Source of the DNA: Citrobacter amalonaticus
GTDB lineage: Bacteria > Pseudomonadota > Gammaproteobacteria > Enterobacterales > Enterobacteriaceae
Direction of reading: 5' to 3'
Assembly: GCF_018252635.1 (NCBI RefSeq)
Contig: NZ_JAGTXM010000002.1
Location: 328,962 to 392,961 of the forward strand
Length of the DNA: 64,000 bases
In this document: piece after piece, positions 18,117 through 27,258 of the stretch
Layout of the letters: each line of letters starts with the position of its first letter
Position numbering within the stretch: the stretch's first letter is position 1
Translations under genes and position numbers: made by a program
Notes under the pieces: model-generated
What the model was told of the DNA's origin: nothing
Seen by the model: only the letters and a program-made list of their open reading frames with translations
The model's database searches: none

Positions 18117-18875
18117 TTACGTCACAGCACGGAGCATCATTTCGATACTCAGCCCCATCAGACAAAACAGAAAACATCGTTTAAACACGACTGGCGAGAT
18201 AACCCGCCGGATACGGGTGCCAGCCCATTGTCCAATCAGCGCCGGAACGATGGCGAATGCCGATAAGTGCAGAGACTGCACGGGGAGCGCGCCATGCCAC
18301 CATAATCCAAGTGCTAACGCCAGCGTGGAAAAAGTAAAAGAGATACCGAGCGCCTGAACCAGTTCATCCTTCTCAAAGCCCAGCGACTGGATCCACGGCA
18401 CCGCCGGCATCACAAAGACGCCTGTCCCGCCGGTCAACAGCCCCGTGGCGAATCCGACGACCAGGGAGAGCGGTTTTTCACGCTGCGGTGCGACCGCGAT
18501 CCGTTTTCCTGCCAGAGTCCAGATCGCATACACCATCAGCGCCAGCCCCAGCGCAAACTGCGTACGGTCGGTGTCGCCGCCGGCGATCCAGACGCTGGCC
18601 AACAGTGTAGCAATTACCACCGTTAGCAGCATCGGCCATAGCCGTTTGAGCAACATCCGGGTATTTCCGCCACCACCGAACTGAAACAAATTGCCGATCA
18701 GCGAAGGCAACAGCAGCATAGCAGCCGCCGCAACCGGTGAGATCAGCGAGCCGAGGATCCCCATCGCCACGGTAGGCAACCCCATGCCGGTGACGCCTTT
18801 GACCATCCCCGCAAGGACAAAAGTTAAGGCAACCATCACGACCTGCTCGGTGTCGAATGCAAAATGAAGGGTCAT
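18117..18875 (-). CDS. TauE/SafE-family membrane transporter
   Basis: 252 residues with about eight hydrophobic helices and the family signatures VKGVTGMGLPTVAMG (first repeat) and FATGLLTGGTGVFVMP (second repeat). Family members export sulfite, sulfoacetate or other small organic anions. The substrate here cannot be told from sequence. Probably cotranscribed with the downstream ArsR-type regulator. Confidence 0.8.
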   Translation of the reverse strand: MTLHFAFDTEQVVMVALTFVLAGMVKGVTGMGLPTVAMGILGSLISPVAAAAMLLLPSLIGNLFQFGGGGNTRMLLKRLWPMLLTVVIATLLASVWIAGGDTDRTQFALGLALMVYAIWTLAGKRIAVAPQREKPLSLVVGFATGLLTGGTGVFVMPAVPWIQSLGFEKDELVQALGISFTFSTLALALGLWWHGALPVQSLHLSAFAIVPALIGQWAGTRIRRVISPVVFKRCFLFCLMGLSIEMMLRAVT

Positions 18876-18961
18876 GCTTCAGAGTCCTGTGAAGAGAAGA
18901 TGACCCATCCTGAATGCCCGCGACGATGCTTGCTTCGTCAGCGAACGAAATATGCTTTCAG

Positions 18962-19450
18962 CTATTCAGAGATAATGACTTCATGGCGGATGTTACGCGC
19001 GCAATAGGCTGTCCCATCTTTGAGATACAATTCCTGAAAACGGCTATTATCCATCGGTTGCTGCAGTCGCGAACGCTCGGTATCGACGAACTCTTTTTGC
19101 ACACGGTAATGCACCGCATCCTGCGTCTCAAAAGAGATATATTCGCGAGTGGCGTAGGGCTTATGCTTCAGTTTGACATAGACAATGTACTGTACCGTGC
19201 TGAACGTCAGCCCGGTTCGTACGGCAATTTCCTTCATGGTCAGCGGTTCATCGGATTCATACAGCGCCTGTATCTGTTGAATTCTCGTCTGGTTATACGC
19301 CGATACGCGCAGGCTGAGTTTCAGCCGGTAAGCCATATTGCGCACCGCTGTCACATTGGTACCCAACATCTGCGCAATGTGCTGCGTCGAGAGGACGCCC
19401 GCGTTTTCACGCAGGAGAGCCAGGCTCTCGTCGTTCCAGATAAATGCCAT
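18962..19450 (-). CDS. Unrecognised helix-turn-helix protein
   Basis: 162 residues, not recognised. Two stretches look like DNA-binding helices: residues 8-45 (LALLRENAGVLSTQHIAQMLGTNVTAVRNMAYRL) and 67-95 (DEPLTMKEIAVRTGLTFSTVQYIVY). The tail is polar with no membrane segment. It starts 23 bases past the thioredoxin gene of the fet-type iron operon on the same strand, so it may be the last gene of that operon or an adjacent regulator. Phage origin is possible. Function unknown. Confidence 0.65.
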   Translation of the reverse strand: MAFIWNDESLALLRENAGVLSTQHIAQMLGTNVTAVRNMAYRLKLSLRVSAYNQTRIQQIQALYESDEPLTMKEIAVRTGLTFSTVQYIVYVKLKHKPYATREYISFETQDAVHYRVQKEFVDTERSRLQQPMDNSRFQELYLKDGTAYCARNIRHEVIISE

Positions 19451-19473
19451 CAGCGGTATCCCTCCACCGAAAC

Positions 19474-19959
19474 TTATCGCCCCGCGAGGCGGGCGAACGT
19501 GGCGGCTAATTCCGCCGGTTTACGCATTCCCTGATGCCATTCCAGCACCCGCCCCTGCGGGTCAATCAGGACCGAGGTCGGCGTGCCGATGACCTGATAG
19601 CGTTCCTGAGTGATCTTCATCTGGTCGCGAAGGACCGGATACGATACCTGATGCTTCGCCAGTAGCGCATCCAGGCTGACCGTTTCCGGATCGGTATTCA
19701 CCGCCACCACTACCACACTATCGCCCCATCGCTGGCTGAGCGTTTCCAGCGAATCCATCTCCGCCAGACAGCCACCGCAGCCTGCCGACCAGAAGTTCAG
19801 GTAGATCGATTTTCCCTGCCAGCGGTCCAGTCCGGACGACTTGCCCTGTAAATCGAAGGCCGCCAGCGCCGGCGCCGTTTCGCCTACGGCCAGCTTTTCC
19901 TCTTTACAACCACCGATCAGCACCGCCAGTGCAAGAATGAAAACGTTAAGCCCGCGCAT
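19474..19959 (-). CDS. TlpA/ResA-type thioredoxin lipoprotein of the fet-type iron operon
   Basis: 161 residues from ATG 19959, which follows a GGAGACGATG stretch; the longer open frame is rejected because it would run through the ATPase gene. A lipoprotein signal (LAVLIGGC) anchors the protein in the periplasm. The thioredoxin fold has WSAGCGGCLAE (CGGC in place of CPPC/CGPC) and the cis-Pro GTPTSVLID. It overlaps the ATPase gene end by 14 bases. The Campylobacter P19 locus carries equivalent thioredoxin genes. Confidence 0.85.
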   Translation of the reverse strand: MRGLNVFILALAVLIGGCKEEKLAVGETAPALAAFDLQGKSSGLDRWQGKSIYLNFWSAGCGGCLAEMDSLETLSQRWGDSVVVVAVNTDPETVSLDALLAKHQVSYPVLRDQMKITQERYQVIGTPTSVLIDPQGRVLEWHQGMRKPAELAATFARLAGR

Positions 19960-20641
19960 GTTGCATCGTCTCCTCTCCCTGATACTTTCCGTGTTGCAGA
20001 CGTAAAATACGATCGGCAAACTGCCCAAGCGCCGGGTTATGCGTCACCATGACTATCGTGCGCCCCTGACGGTGTAAATCGGTAAGCAAATCCAACACCC
20101 GCTGTTCATTCTCTTCATCGAGGTTGCCCGTCGGTTCATCCGCAAAAATGACCGGTGGTTCATTCACCAGCGCCCTCGCAATACAGACGCGCTGCTGCTC
20201 CCCACCGGAAAGCTGGCTGGGTAAATGGGTGACGCGGTGCCCAAGACCGACCTGCTCCAGCACGTTTCTGGCCGCCGCCTCGTCCACCACGCTGTGGTAG
20301 TGCTGTGCCAGCATGATATTTTCCAGCGCGGTTAAAAAGGGAATGAGGTGGAATTGCTGGAACACCAGACCAATCTTCTCGGCGCGAAAACGGCGACGCC
20401 CCTCTTCGTCCAGCGCGGCAGCATCCGTTCCGTCAAGGAACACCTGACCTTCTGTTGCGGTATCCAGACAGGTGAGAATGTTCATCAGCGTCGTTTTTCC
20501 GGAGCCGGAGGCCCCCATAATGGCGACGAACTCCCCTTGCGTAATCCGCAGGTTAATATCATCCAGAGCGGTAACGTCGCCGAACCGTTTATAAAGGTGA
20601 CGTGTTTCGATCGCCACCAGTGGAATCTGCGTCACGGACAT
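19946..20641 (-). CDS. ABC transporter ATPase (MacB/LolD type) of the fet-type iron operon
   Basis: 231 residues. Walker [10 protein letters not shown] (about 39-47), signature LSGGEQQRV (about 145), Walker [13 protein letters not shown] and the switch His in VMVTHNP. It belongs to the MacB/LolD subfamily that partners FtsX-type permeases and usually works as a mechanotransmission pump rather than an importer. It directly follows two such permease genes. It likely powers a periplasmic step of iron handling or redox. Confidence 0.9.
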   Translation of the reverse strand: MSVTQIPLVAIETRHLYKRFGDVTALDDINLRITQGEFVAIMGASGSGKTTLMNILTCLDTATEGQVFLDGTDAAALDEEGRRRFRAEKIGLVFQQFHLIPFLTALENIMLAQHYHSVVDEAAARNVLEQVGLGHRVTHLPSQLSGGEQQRVCIARALVNEPPVIFADEPTGNLDEENEQRVLDLLTDLHRQGRTIVMVTHNPALGQFADRILRLQHGKYQGEETMQHARA

Positions 20642-20645
20642 GGCG

Positions 20646-21776
20646 CTACTCTCCTTTCAGCACTTTTGCAGGTTCGACGCTGACCGCGCGCCGTACCGGA
20701 ACAATCGCCGCCAGAACGGCGACCAGTAAAGACAATACGAGGGTGAGGGGCAGCACCGGCAGACGCAGCGAGATCGCCGCGTTGAATACCGTTAGTCCCA
20801 GCAGTTGCGCCAGCAAATAACCCAACAACCAGCCGCCCACCACGGCTGCAAGGGCGATAATGCAGGTTTCCAGCAAGATTTGCCGTACGATGTCGCCATT
20901 GCTGGCACCCAGCGCTTTTTGCAGGGCGAACTCGCGGGCACGCTCGCCGACTATCGCCATCAGGGTAGTATTCACGCACAGGGAAGAGAGCGCCAGAATC
21001 ACCAGCGATACCAGTCCCATCAACCCTTTGATCTTATCCAGCACCTGCCCTTCTGAGGCGGAAACCTTACGCACCGGGCGAATCTCCAGATCCGGGTACT
21101 GGTTTTGCAGGCGGCTGGCATAGCGATCCACCTGGCCGACATCATTACTCACGCTCAACAGCCCATGGCTGATTTTTCCTGGCTGATGCAGCCAGGCTTG
21201 CGCCACGTCGAGACTGACGATCAGCATGTTGTCCGTGGCGTCGCCCGCTTCAACAATGCCTTTAATCTGCAGCATTTTCCGTTGGTTATGATCGACCAGT
21301 GCGATAGTATCGCCGGGTTGAACGTTGAGGCGCTCCGCCAGTTTGACGCCAATCATCGCGTTGCGATCGTCAAAGCTGACGCCAATCCAGCTGCCCTGTA
21401 CCTGCCAGTACGGCACCAGTTTTTGCAGCGATTCGAACCAGACGCCGACGATCACGACTTTTTCCAGTTCGGTTCGCGCCATGCCGTACAGCCACGGACT
21501 GGCACCGTGAACCAATCCCTGTGGCGCGTCATCCAGAATGGTTTGTAGCGCCTGCTGCGGCATACTCGCGCCGTGTCCCGGCCCGATGTAGAAGTTGGCA
21601 CCGAAGGTACGCAACTCTTCACTCATTTTGGTATTGATGTCGAACCATACCGCGCTCAGCGCCGTCACGATGGTCGCTCCCACCATCAGCGCGGCAAAAA
21701 CCACGCTGACCCGCTGAAAGCGCAGGCGCAGCGCCCGCCACACCAGCAGCCAGAGCATTGTCTGTTTAGCGGCCAT
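20646..21776 (-). CDS. FtsX/MacB-type permease 2 of the fet-type iron operon
   Basis: 376 residues. The N-terminal helix (VVFAALMVGATIVTAL) is followed by a large periplasmic domain and three C-terminal helices with the family motif FALQKALGASNGDIVRQIL. ATG 21776 is chosen because GGAGG lies just upstream; it overlaps the preceding permease gene by 11 bases, so translation is coupled. It pairs with the upstream permease as a heterodimer with the ATPase. Confidence 0.88.
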   Translation of the reverse strand: MAAKQTMLWLLVWRALRLRFQRVSVVFAALMVGATIVTALSAVWFDINTKMSEELRTFGANFYIGPGHGASMPQQALQTILDDAPQGLVHGASPWLYGMARTELEKVVIVGVWFESLQKLVPYWQVQGSWIGVSFDDRNAMIGVKLAERLNVQPGDTIALVDHNQRKMLQIKGIVEAGDATDNMLIVSLDVAQAWLHQPGKISHGLLSVSNDVGQVDRYASRLQNQYPDLEIRPVRKVSASEGQVLDKIKGLMGLVSLVILALSSLCVNTTLMAIVGERAREFALQKALGASNGDIVRQILLETCIIALAAVVGGWLLGYLLAQLLGLTVFNAAISLRLPVLPLTLVLSLLVAVLAAIVPVRRAVSVEPAKVLKGE

Positions 21777-23049
21777 ACAGCACCTCCACGGGATAGAGTC
21801 GCGCAATGCGCCGTGCCGGGAACCAGGTGCCGATCAGGGCAATCAACACCGCAACCACCAGTACACACGGCACCACAATCCAGGCGAAATCGAGCGGCGC
21901 GTCGAACAGCATCACGCCAATCGCTTTCGCCAGTCCCCATCCGGCAACACATCCCAGCGCCCCGCCCGCCAGTCCACTGGAGGCGGCTTCCAGATAAAAC
22001 AGCAGCATAATCTGCCACTGGCGCGCGCCAAGCGCCTTCATCAGACCGATCTCTTTGGCGCGTTCCATTATGGTGCTCGTCATCAGCGAGGCGATCCCCA
22101 TTGCCGATGCCGCCAGCGCGGCAATCGTCACCACCGCCATCAGCAGCTGAATTTTATCAATCACCACCCCTTCAGATGCCGCGACCTGCCAGACCGGGCG
22201 CACCTCTGCCCCGGAGATCGCCTCCTCCAGTTGGTGGGCGATAGAAGAAACATAAGCAGTGCAGTACCAGAGGTCGTACTCTTCCGCATTGAGCGCATCC
22301 AGATTTTCCCGTGCGCGACGTGAAAGCTCATTTTCCGGTACCGTCAGCGCCGAAACACGAATGGCCTGCACCTTACCGGGCAACCCCAACAACGTCTGCG
22401 CAATCGCGAGCGGCATCACCAGTTGGTTATCTTCCTCACCGCCGCTTAAGAGGATCCCGCTGACGGTGACACGGACTGTTGTATCCGCGTTGTTTAGTAG
22501 CAGCGTATCACCCGCTTTCCATCCTGTTTGTCGTGCCAGCGCGTGTCCCACCAGCGTTTGCGGTGGACTGTTCTCTCCTTCCTGCGGCCAGTCGCCGGTC
22601 ACCTGCCAGAACGGACTGACCGTTTTCTGTCCGGTTTCATATCCCTCTTCATCCGGAATATCGACCGGTTGACTGAAGAACGTCCCGAGAATGCGCACCG
22701 GGTTACCATTAACAGTGACTTCACCGCCCAGCATCGGCGAAAAACCGACAATGTTATTGCGCCAGAAAATATCTTTGATATTTGGCAATTCAGCTTCATC
22801 AAGGAAATCCTGCCCCGAGAGCGGATTACTGCTTTCGCTAAACAGCGCAGGCAATGCCGCTTGTCCGGCTGGCTCAATCAGGATGTTCGCGCCGTAGGAT
22901 TTGAGCTCCCTCGACATTTTGTCACCGATGTCGATAGACACCGCCAGCAGCGCAGAGATCAGGCTGGCTGCAAGAAAGACCGTGATAATCGCCAGCCCTT
23001 TACGCCGCAGGTTGCGTCCCCAGGATTGTCGTAACATTCGCCACAGCAT
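21766..23049 (-). CDS. FtsX/MacB-type permease 1 of the fet-type iron operon
   Basis: 427 residues. N-terminal helix (LAIITVFLAASLISALLAV), periplasmic domain of about 230 residues, then three helices with KEIGLMKALGARQWQIMLLFYLE. Homologous to its neighbour; both correspond to Cj1661/Cj1662 of the Campylobacter p19 locus by position and type. Start ATG preceded by GGAGTAACG. Starts two bases after the DUF2318 gene ends. Confidence 0.88.
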   Translation of the reverse strand: MLWRMLRQSWGRNLRRKGLAIITVFLAASLISALLAVSIDIGDKMSRELKSYGANILIEPAGQAALPALFSESSNPLSGQDFLDEAELPNIKDIFWRNNIVGFSPMLGGEVTVNGNPVRILGTFFSQPVDIPDEEGYETGQKTVSPFWQVTGDWPQEGENSPPQTLVGHALARQTGWKAGDTLLLNNADTTVRVTVSGILLSGGEEDNQLVMPLAIAQTLLGLPGKVQAIRVSALTVPENELSRRARENLDALNAEEYDLWYCTAYVSSIAHQLEEAISGAEVRPVWQVAASEGVVIDKIQLLMAVVTIAALAASAMGIASLMTSTIMERAKEIGLMKALGARQWQIMLLFYLEAASSGLAGGALGCVAGWGLAKAIGVMLFDAPLDFAWIVVPCVLVVAVLIALIGTWFPARRIARLYPVEVLYGR

Positions 23050-23051
23050 CG

Positions 23052-24431
23052 TTACTCCTCCCTCAGTTCAGCAGGGACAAATTGTTCAGGCGTCTTGCGA
23101 AAACGGTCATAGTTCGCTTCGGAAGAGAAGAACCAGGTCTTACCGCCGTAGCTGTATTTGAAGTCGGCTGCCGTATTGGTCAGCGTTGAGCCGTCAACCG
23201 GATCGGTCACCTGAATGGTCATCACCGTCGAGAAGTAGTTCACGCCAGCGGCCAGTTCTTTACCGGGGATCACCAGCTCTTTTTCATCGTTGCGCCAGTT
23301 TTCAATCGGCACCGGATTACAGCCGCCGGGTTTGCCAATGGAAGGGATAAAAATATGTACCCCGCAGGCAACGCAAATCACCTGATTGCCTTCCATCACA
23401 TAGCCCTGATCGCCACACAGCAGACAGGCATCAAACACCACGCCAAAGCGCAGTTTGTCGGGATAACGGTTGATGACGAAAAAGCGCACGGCTTTGCCAT
23501 CGTCAGCCACCCAGACAAAGCGATGTAGCTTACCGTCACGCAGTTGCTCAACAGGTAAATGGATGCTGCCGTCGCTGGCCAGCGTGACCGGGATGGCTTG
23601 CGAAAGCTGCGGCGGTTGAGACGCGACGTTGTCCCACCACAGTTGCCCGGCAATCACCACCACGGCACAGCCGAGGGTGACCAGCCAAAGCCGTAGCGCA
23701 TTCCGCCTCTGGGCCAGCGCCAGGCGATGTGCGATCGGTTCTTCTGTTGCCCGCGTCTGGCGATGGGCACTCAGCAACGACGGCAGCCAGCACAGTGCCA
23801 GAATCAGCAGCAATCCCACCGCCATCCAGTTATAGGCTGACGTATTATTGGTCACTTTTGCCACAAAGCTCAGCAGTGTTTTCGCCAGCGGCAGTATCTG
23901 TAGCTTCATCAACAGCAACAGCAAATTACCGCTCAACGGCAGCCACAGCATGACCAGCAGAATGAGGGTGAACGGCCAGTACAGCACACGGATACGGCGC
24001 AGCAGCATGGCGCAAAGCACACCTGCCAGACAGAGGGTCGCGAAGGCGAGGACCACTGACGTCACATTCAGCAGCAGTTCAGTATTCAGGACATGTGTGC
24101 TGGTTAAGCCACCGAGATTCGGGTCGAGCACCCAGTGACGCGCTGCGCCAAAGACCAGAACCCCCTGCCACAGATAGCGCACGCGGTTGCCGACCCACCA
24201 GAAGCTGAGCACAAACAGCAGCGTGACCATCACTTCCGTTCCGACCAGTAACAGCTGTACCGGCTGTGAACCACGCAGCGTCAACCCTGCAAGCACGCCG
24301 GTCAGCAGGCCAGTAAGCAGCGTCCAGCCCAGAGGCCGTAAAGAAGGGGGATCGTTTCGACTCCAGAGAACACCGGAGAGTAGCGCGATGCAAAAAAAGA
24401 CCTGTAACGTGGTGACGAAAAAGTAACTCAT
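23052..24431 (-). CDS. DUF2318 membrane protein with Cys-rich metal site, fet-type iron operon
   Basis: 459 residues. About nine N-terminal helices (to about 290) are followed by a soluble DUF2318 domain with the cysteine set DACLLCGDQGYVMEG and VICVACGVHIFIPSIGKPGGC. This resembles a metal- or Fe-S-binding site on the periplasmic side. Counterpart of Cj1660 in Campylobacter. Probable role in electron or iron transfer between P19 and the permease; inferred from context. Confidence 0.85.
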   Translation of the reverse strand: MSYFFVTTLQVFFCIALLSGVLWSRNDPPSLRPLGWTLLTGLLTGVLAGLTLRGSQPVQLLLVGTEVMVTLLFVLSFWWVGNRVRYLWQGVLVFGAARHWVLDPNLGGLTSTHVLNTELLLNVTSVVLAFATLCLAGVLCAMLLRRIRVLYWPFTLILLVMLWLPLSGNLLLLLMKLQILPLAKTLLSFVAKVTNNTSAYNWMAVGLLLILALCWLPSLLSAHRQTRATEEPIAHRLALAQRRNALRLWLVTLGCAVVVIAGQLWWDNVASQPPQLSQAIPVTLASDGSIHLPVEQLRDGKLHRFVWVADDGKAVRFFVINRYPDKLRFGVVFDACLLCGDQGYVMEGNQVICVACGVHIFIPSIGKPGGCNPVPIENWRNDEKELVIPGKELAAGVNYFSTVMTIQVTDPVDGSTLTNTAADFKYSYGGKTWFFSSEANYDRFRKTPEQFVPAELREE

Positions 24432-24497
24432 GACATCGACTCAGAACAGCGGATTGACTCGGCCGGGATGATTTAGCATCCCGGCGCATCGGTTTTC

Positions 24498-25025
24498 TTA
24501 GTTCAGACCGACGTATTTAAATTCGTAGCTCACATCAAACGGTTTCCACCAGCGACCGACGCCGGTATCACTGTCGGTGTGACGGTGCATCCCCGCTTTG
24601 GATGGCGGTTCAATGTGGTAAGTCACTTTGTAGTTGCCCACCCCCATCATCTTGACGTTCGCGCCATAGTGAGGGCCATCGCTGGCGACCATCGGCATAA
24701 ACGTCCCTTCTTGTTTTTCACCGGTATCGCTGTTGACCAGGGTGTAGCTGATGGTCAGATACGGGATCCACTCGCCTGCGCCAAAGCCGTTTTTACTGCC
24801 TTCAACCGCGTGAATATCCGCCTCAAGGTGAATATCGGCTTTGGCTGCCGGTAAGCCCATACCGCGAGGTTCCATATCAATCGGCTGCAGATAAACGGCG
24901 GCCAGCTCCATTTCATTCATCACGACAGGCTCGCCCGCCGGGTACTCTTTGAAAGCGAACGCTGCCGGTGCGGTGAAAATTCCGGCTATCACTGCACTGG
25001 CAATCAGGGTTTTCTTCATGGTCAT
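24498..25025 (-). CDS. fetP: P19/FetP-type periplasmic iron-binding protein
   Basis: 175 residues with a Sec signal peptide (ending APAAFAF near residue 24). The mature domain is of the P19/Tp34 family, which binds copper and iron as a dimer. Metal ligands are visible: the Met/Glu of NEMELAAVYL, the histidine of DIHLEADIHAVEG, and HRHTDSDTG near the C-terminus. In E. coli F11, FetP improves iron import by FetM. ATG 25025 is preferred to 25019 because GAGAGG sits nine bases upstream; the longer open frame overlaps fetM and is rejected. Confidence 0.9.
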   Translation of the reverse strand: MTMKKTLIASAVIAGIFTAPAAFAFKEYPAGEPVVMNEMELAAVYLQPIDMEPRGMGLPAAKADIHLEADIHAVEGSKNGFGAGEWIPYLTISYTLVNSDTGEKQEGTFMPMVASDGPHYGANVKMMGVGNYKVTYHIEPPSKAGMHRHTDSDTGVGRWWKPFDVSYEFKYVGLN

Positions 25026-25054
25026 CAGACATATCCTCTCGTCTAAAATCACAA

Positions 25055-26995
25055 CTACAGCGTGTTTTTTATTGTGTCCCCGGGAATGGCGCTTTTTCGC
25101 CGCATAACCCACAGCGCAACCAGCGCAGCGAGCAGTAATACTGCCTGCGGTAGCAGCGTTTCCACATAGGGATAAATCCCCAGCCAGCTGATTTCCGGCA
25201 AGCCGTTAATCAACGTTGGCTGGAACAGTTTGCCTTCCACCAGTTCCAGCACGCCTTTGCCCGCAAACACGAAGGCCATCAGGTACATGAAACTGCCGGT
25301 AAACATAAAGAAGGGTTTCAGCGGCAGACGCACCACCGAGTAACGCATGACCAGCCACGCCGCCAGTAGCACAATGCAACCAATAAAAAAGCCCGCGCCG
25401 ATCGCCATGTGTCCGGCAACATCCCTGGCATCGCCGATCAGGGCGTAGTAGAACAGAACCGTTTCGGCCCCTTCGCGATAGACGGCGAGGAAACTGGTCA
25501 GCCATAGTCCCACCAGCGACCCTTTCGACAGCGAGTGAGACAGCTTACCTTCCAGCCAGGCCTTCCAGTGTCGGGCTTCCACTTTGGACAGCAGCCAGTA
25601 ACTCATGAAGAACAGCATCACCACCGCAATCAGCATCGTAATGCCTTCCAGTAACTCCCGACTGGCACCCGAGTTGGTGAACAGCAACTGGAAAATCACG
25701 GCGGTTACCACGCTGGCGACCAGGGCGACGATCACCGACTGACGAATCAGCGGCAGCTTATCCTGATGATTGTTTTTCACCATGTAGGCAACAATCGCCG
25801 CCACGATCAGCAGGGCTTCCAGCCCTTCACGGACGATGATCATCAGGCTATAAAGCAGCAGGCTCCATTGCGTCTCTTCCCCTTCGCCAAGCATCGTCAC
25901 CGCTTTTTGCAGATCCTGCCCGAGCGCGCTCGCTTCTGACTGGAGTCTTTCTGCCGGCTGACCGGCCTTCATCAGACTGACCAGACGGGTGAAGTAGGCT
26001 TCCAGCGTGGTTTTGAACGCTGAATCACGCGAGCCAATTTTGTTTTCCATGCCGCTGGCTTCGAAGCGATCGAAATAGCTGTCCTGAACATCCAGAATGG
26101 CATTCTGCGCCTCGCCACGTTGATACCGTGCAATGGCGTCCTGAATGCTCTGATTGATTCCGCCTGCCACTTCCCCCCAGTTTGTGCGGGTACTCTCCTG
26201 TGCCGCCGCGGGGCTGTTGACAGCCGTTTGTGGTGCAGCAACCTGCTGTTCGTCGCGGGTTGTCGGCAAGCCGGGCAGAATATCCTCAATATCCTGTAAC
26301 AGCGTGGTGACCTGATAAGAGACGTCGTTGAGGCGATCGGGTTGGGCGGCAAGAGCAATCAGCGCGGAAAACTGCTGGTTGATGGCAGCGGCATCTTTGG
26401 CTGAGCGATTCTGCCTGATCGACATTTCCATCTCAGTGTTTTTGAATCCCTGATAGTGCGCCTGCTGAACGTGTTGACTGGCCGGGGCGTAGTTTCCGGC
26501 CTGATAGTCATTCACCGCCTGGGCCAGCAGATCGTCGATAATACGGAAGCTCTCTTGCCAGTGGACTGCAATATCCGTTCGGGTGAGCGCGGTGTGCTGC
26601 TCTTCCGCCACCAGTCGGTGTCCGCCGTCCAGCACCGGTTCAACCTCACGCAGTGATGCTTTCAACCAGTCAATTCTCGACTGCACATCAGCGAGCGGTT
26701 TTTTCTCGCCAATCATCCGTCGGATTTCACCGAAAGCACTCTCCATTTCGTAACTTTTACTGGCGGAAATGTTGATACGGATCGGGCCTTCAAGATTTTC
26801 GAACACCTCAAAATAGGCCATCTGTACCGTGCGGCGCGCCTCATCGGGCTGTTGCTGTGAATAGAGTTCTGCTGTTTTATCAAGACGTTGCTCAATATCC
26901 TCAATAAACGGAGCATAGTTTGTCGTGGCCCATACGCTAACGCTTATGAGCAGAGTGAAGAGAGTCATCAGCAGTGAGAGGTAAAACTTACGCAC
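25055..26995 (-). CDS. fetM: FetM-type FTR1 iron permease with periplasmic domain
   Basis: About 646 residues. A signal peptide (RKFYLSLLMTLFTLLISVSVWA), a long helical periplasmic domain (about 25-370) and seven C-terminal membrane helices with IIVREGLEALLIVAA and LAVYREGAETVLFYY, the FTR1 iron-binding REXXE motifs. It imports iron, Fe(II) being oxidised or chelated on the way. The start is uncertain: no ATG lies near the promoter. GTG 26995, with GGTG upstream, gives a proper signal peptide; TTG 27016 touches the Fur box and is unlikely. First gene of the Fur-controlled operon. Confidence 0.88.
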   Translation of the reverse strand: MRKFYLSLLMTLFTLLISVSVWATTNYAPFIEDIEQRLDKTAELYSQQQPDEARRTVQMAYFEVFENLEGPIRINISASKSYEMESAFGEIRRMIGEKKPLADVQSRIDWLKASLREVEPVLDGGHRLVAEEQHTALTRTDIAVHWQESFRIIDDLLAQAVNDYQAGNYAPASQHVQQAHYQGFKNTEMEMSIRQNRSAKDAAAINQQFSALIALAAQPDRLNDVSYQVTTLLQDIEDILPGLPTTRDEQQVAAPQTAVNSPAAAQESTRTNWGEVAGGINQSIQDAIARYQRGEAQNAILDVQDSYFDRFEASGMENKIGSRDSAFKTTLEAYFTRLVSLMKAGQPAERLQSEASALGQDLQKAVTMLGEGEETQWSLLLYSLMIIVREGLEALLIVAAIVAYMVKNNHQDKLPLIRQSVIVALVASVVTAVIFQLLFTNSGASRELLEGITMLIAVVMLFFMSYWLLSKVEARHWKAWLEGKLSHSLSKGSLVGLWLTSFLAVYREGAETVLFYYALIGDARDVAGHMAIGAGFFIGCIVLLAAWLVMRYSVVRLPLKPFFMFTGSFMYLMAFVFAGKGVLELVEGKLFQPTLINGLPEISWLGIYPYVETLLPQAVLLLAALVALWVMRRKSAIPGDTIKNTL

Positions 26996-27018
26996 GATAC
27001 GCACCAAAGAACACAAAT

Positions 27019-27037
27019 GATAATTATTATCATTATC
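27019..27037 (-). promoter_or_regulatory. Strong Fur box before fetM
   Basis: GATAATTATTATCATTATC differs from the 19-base Fur consensus at two or three positions. It lies 24 bases before the proposed fetM start and probably overlaps the promoter. Confidence 0.85.
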
Positions 27038-27135
27038 GATTTTTACTGACGCTGTACATGACCTGGATCATAAAAATGTCAACAGGTGACAAGTTATGTA
27101 AATTTATTTCATAGATATGTGACGAAAGGAAGGTT

Positions 27136-27168
27136 CTGACGGTGGGTAATACTCCGAGTCACCGTCAG
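27136..27168. repeat. Inverted repeat between fetM and the FMN-binding gene
   Basis: CTGACGGTG and CACCGTCAG are perfect nine-base arms around 15 bases. It lies about 90 bases past the end of the FMN-binding gene and 100 bases upstream of the Fur box, so either a terminator without T-run or an operator. Confidence 0.45.
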
Positions 27169-27258
27169 GAATTGAATAAGTGCGTTGCGTAAAGTCATAA
27201 AAAATTAATGATACTACGCCTGGTGGTTTAAATTAAATTATCCGCAGGCGCACATTAT

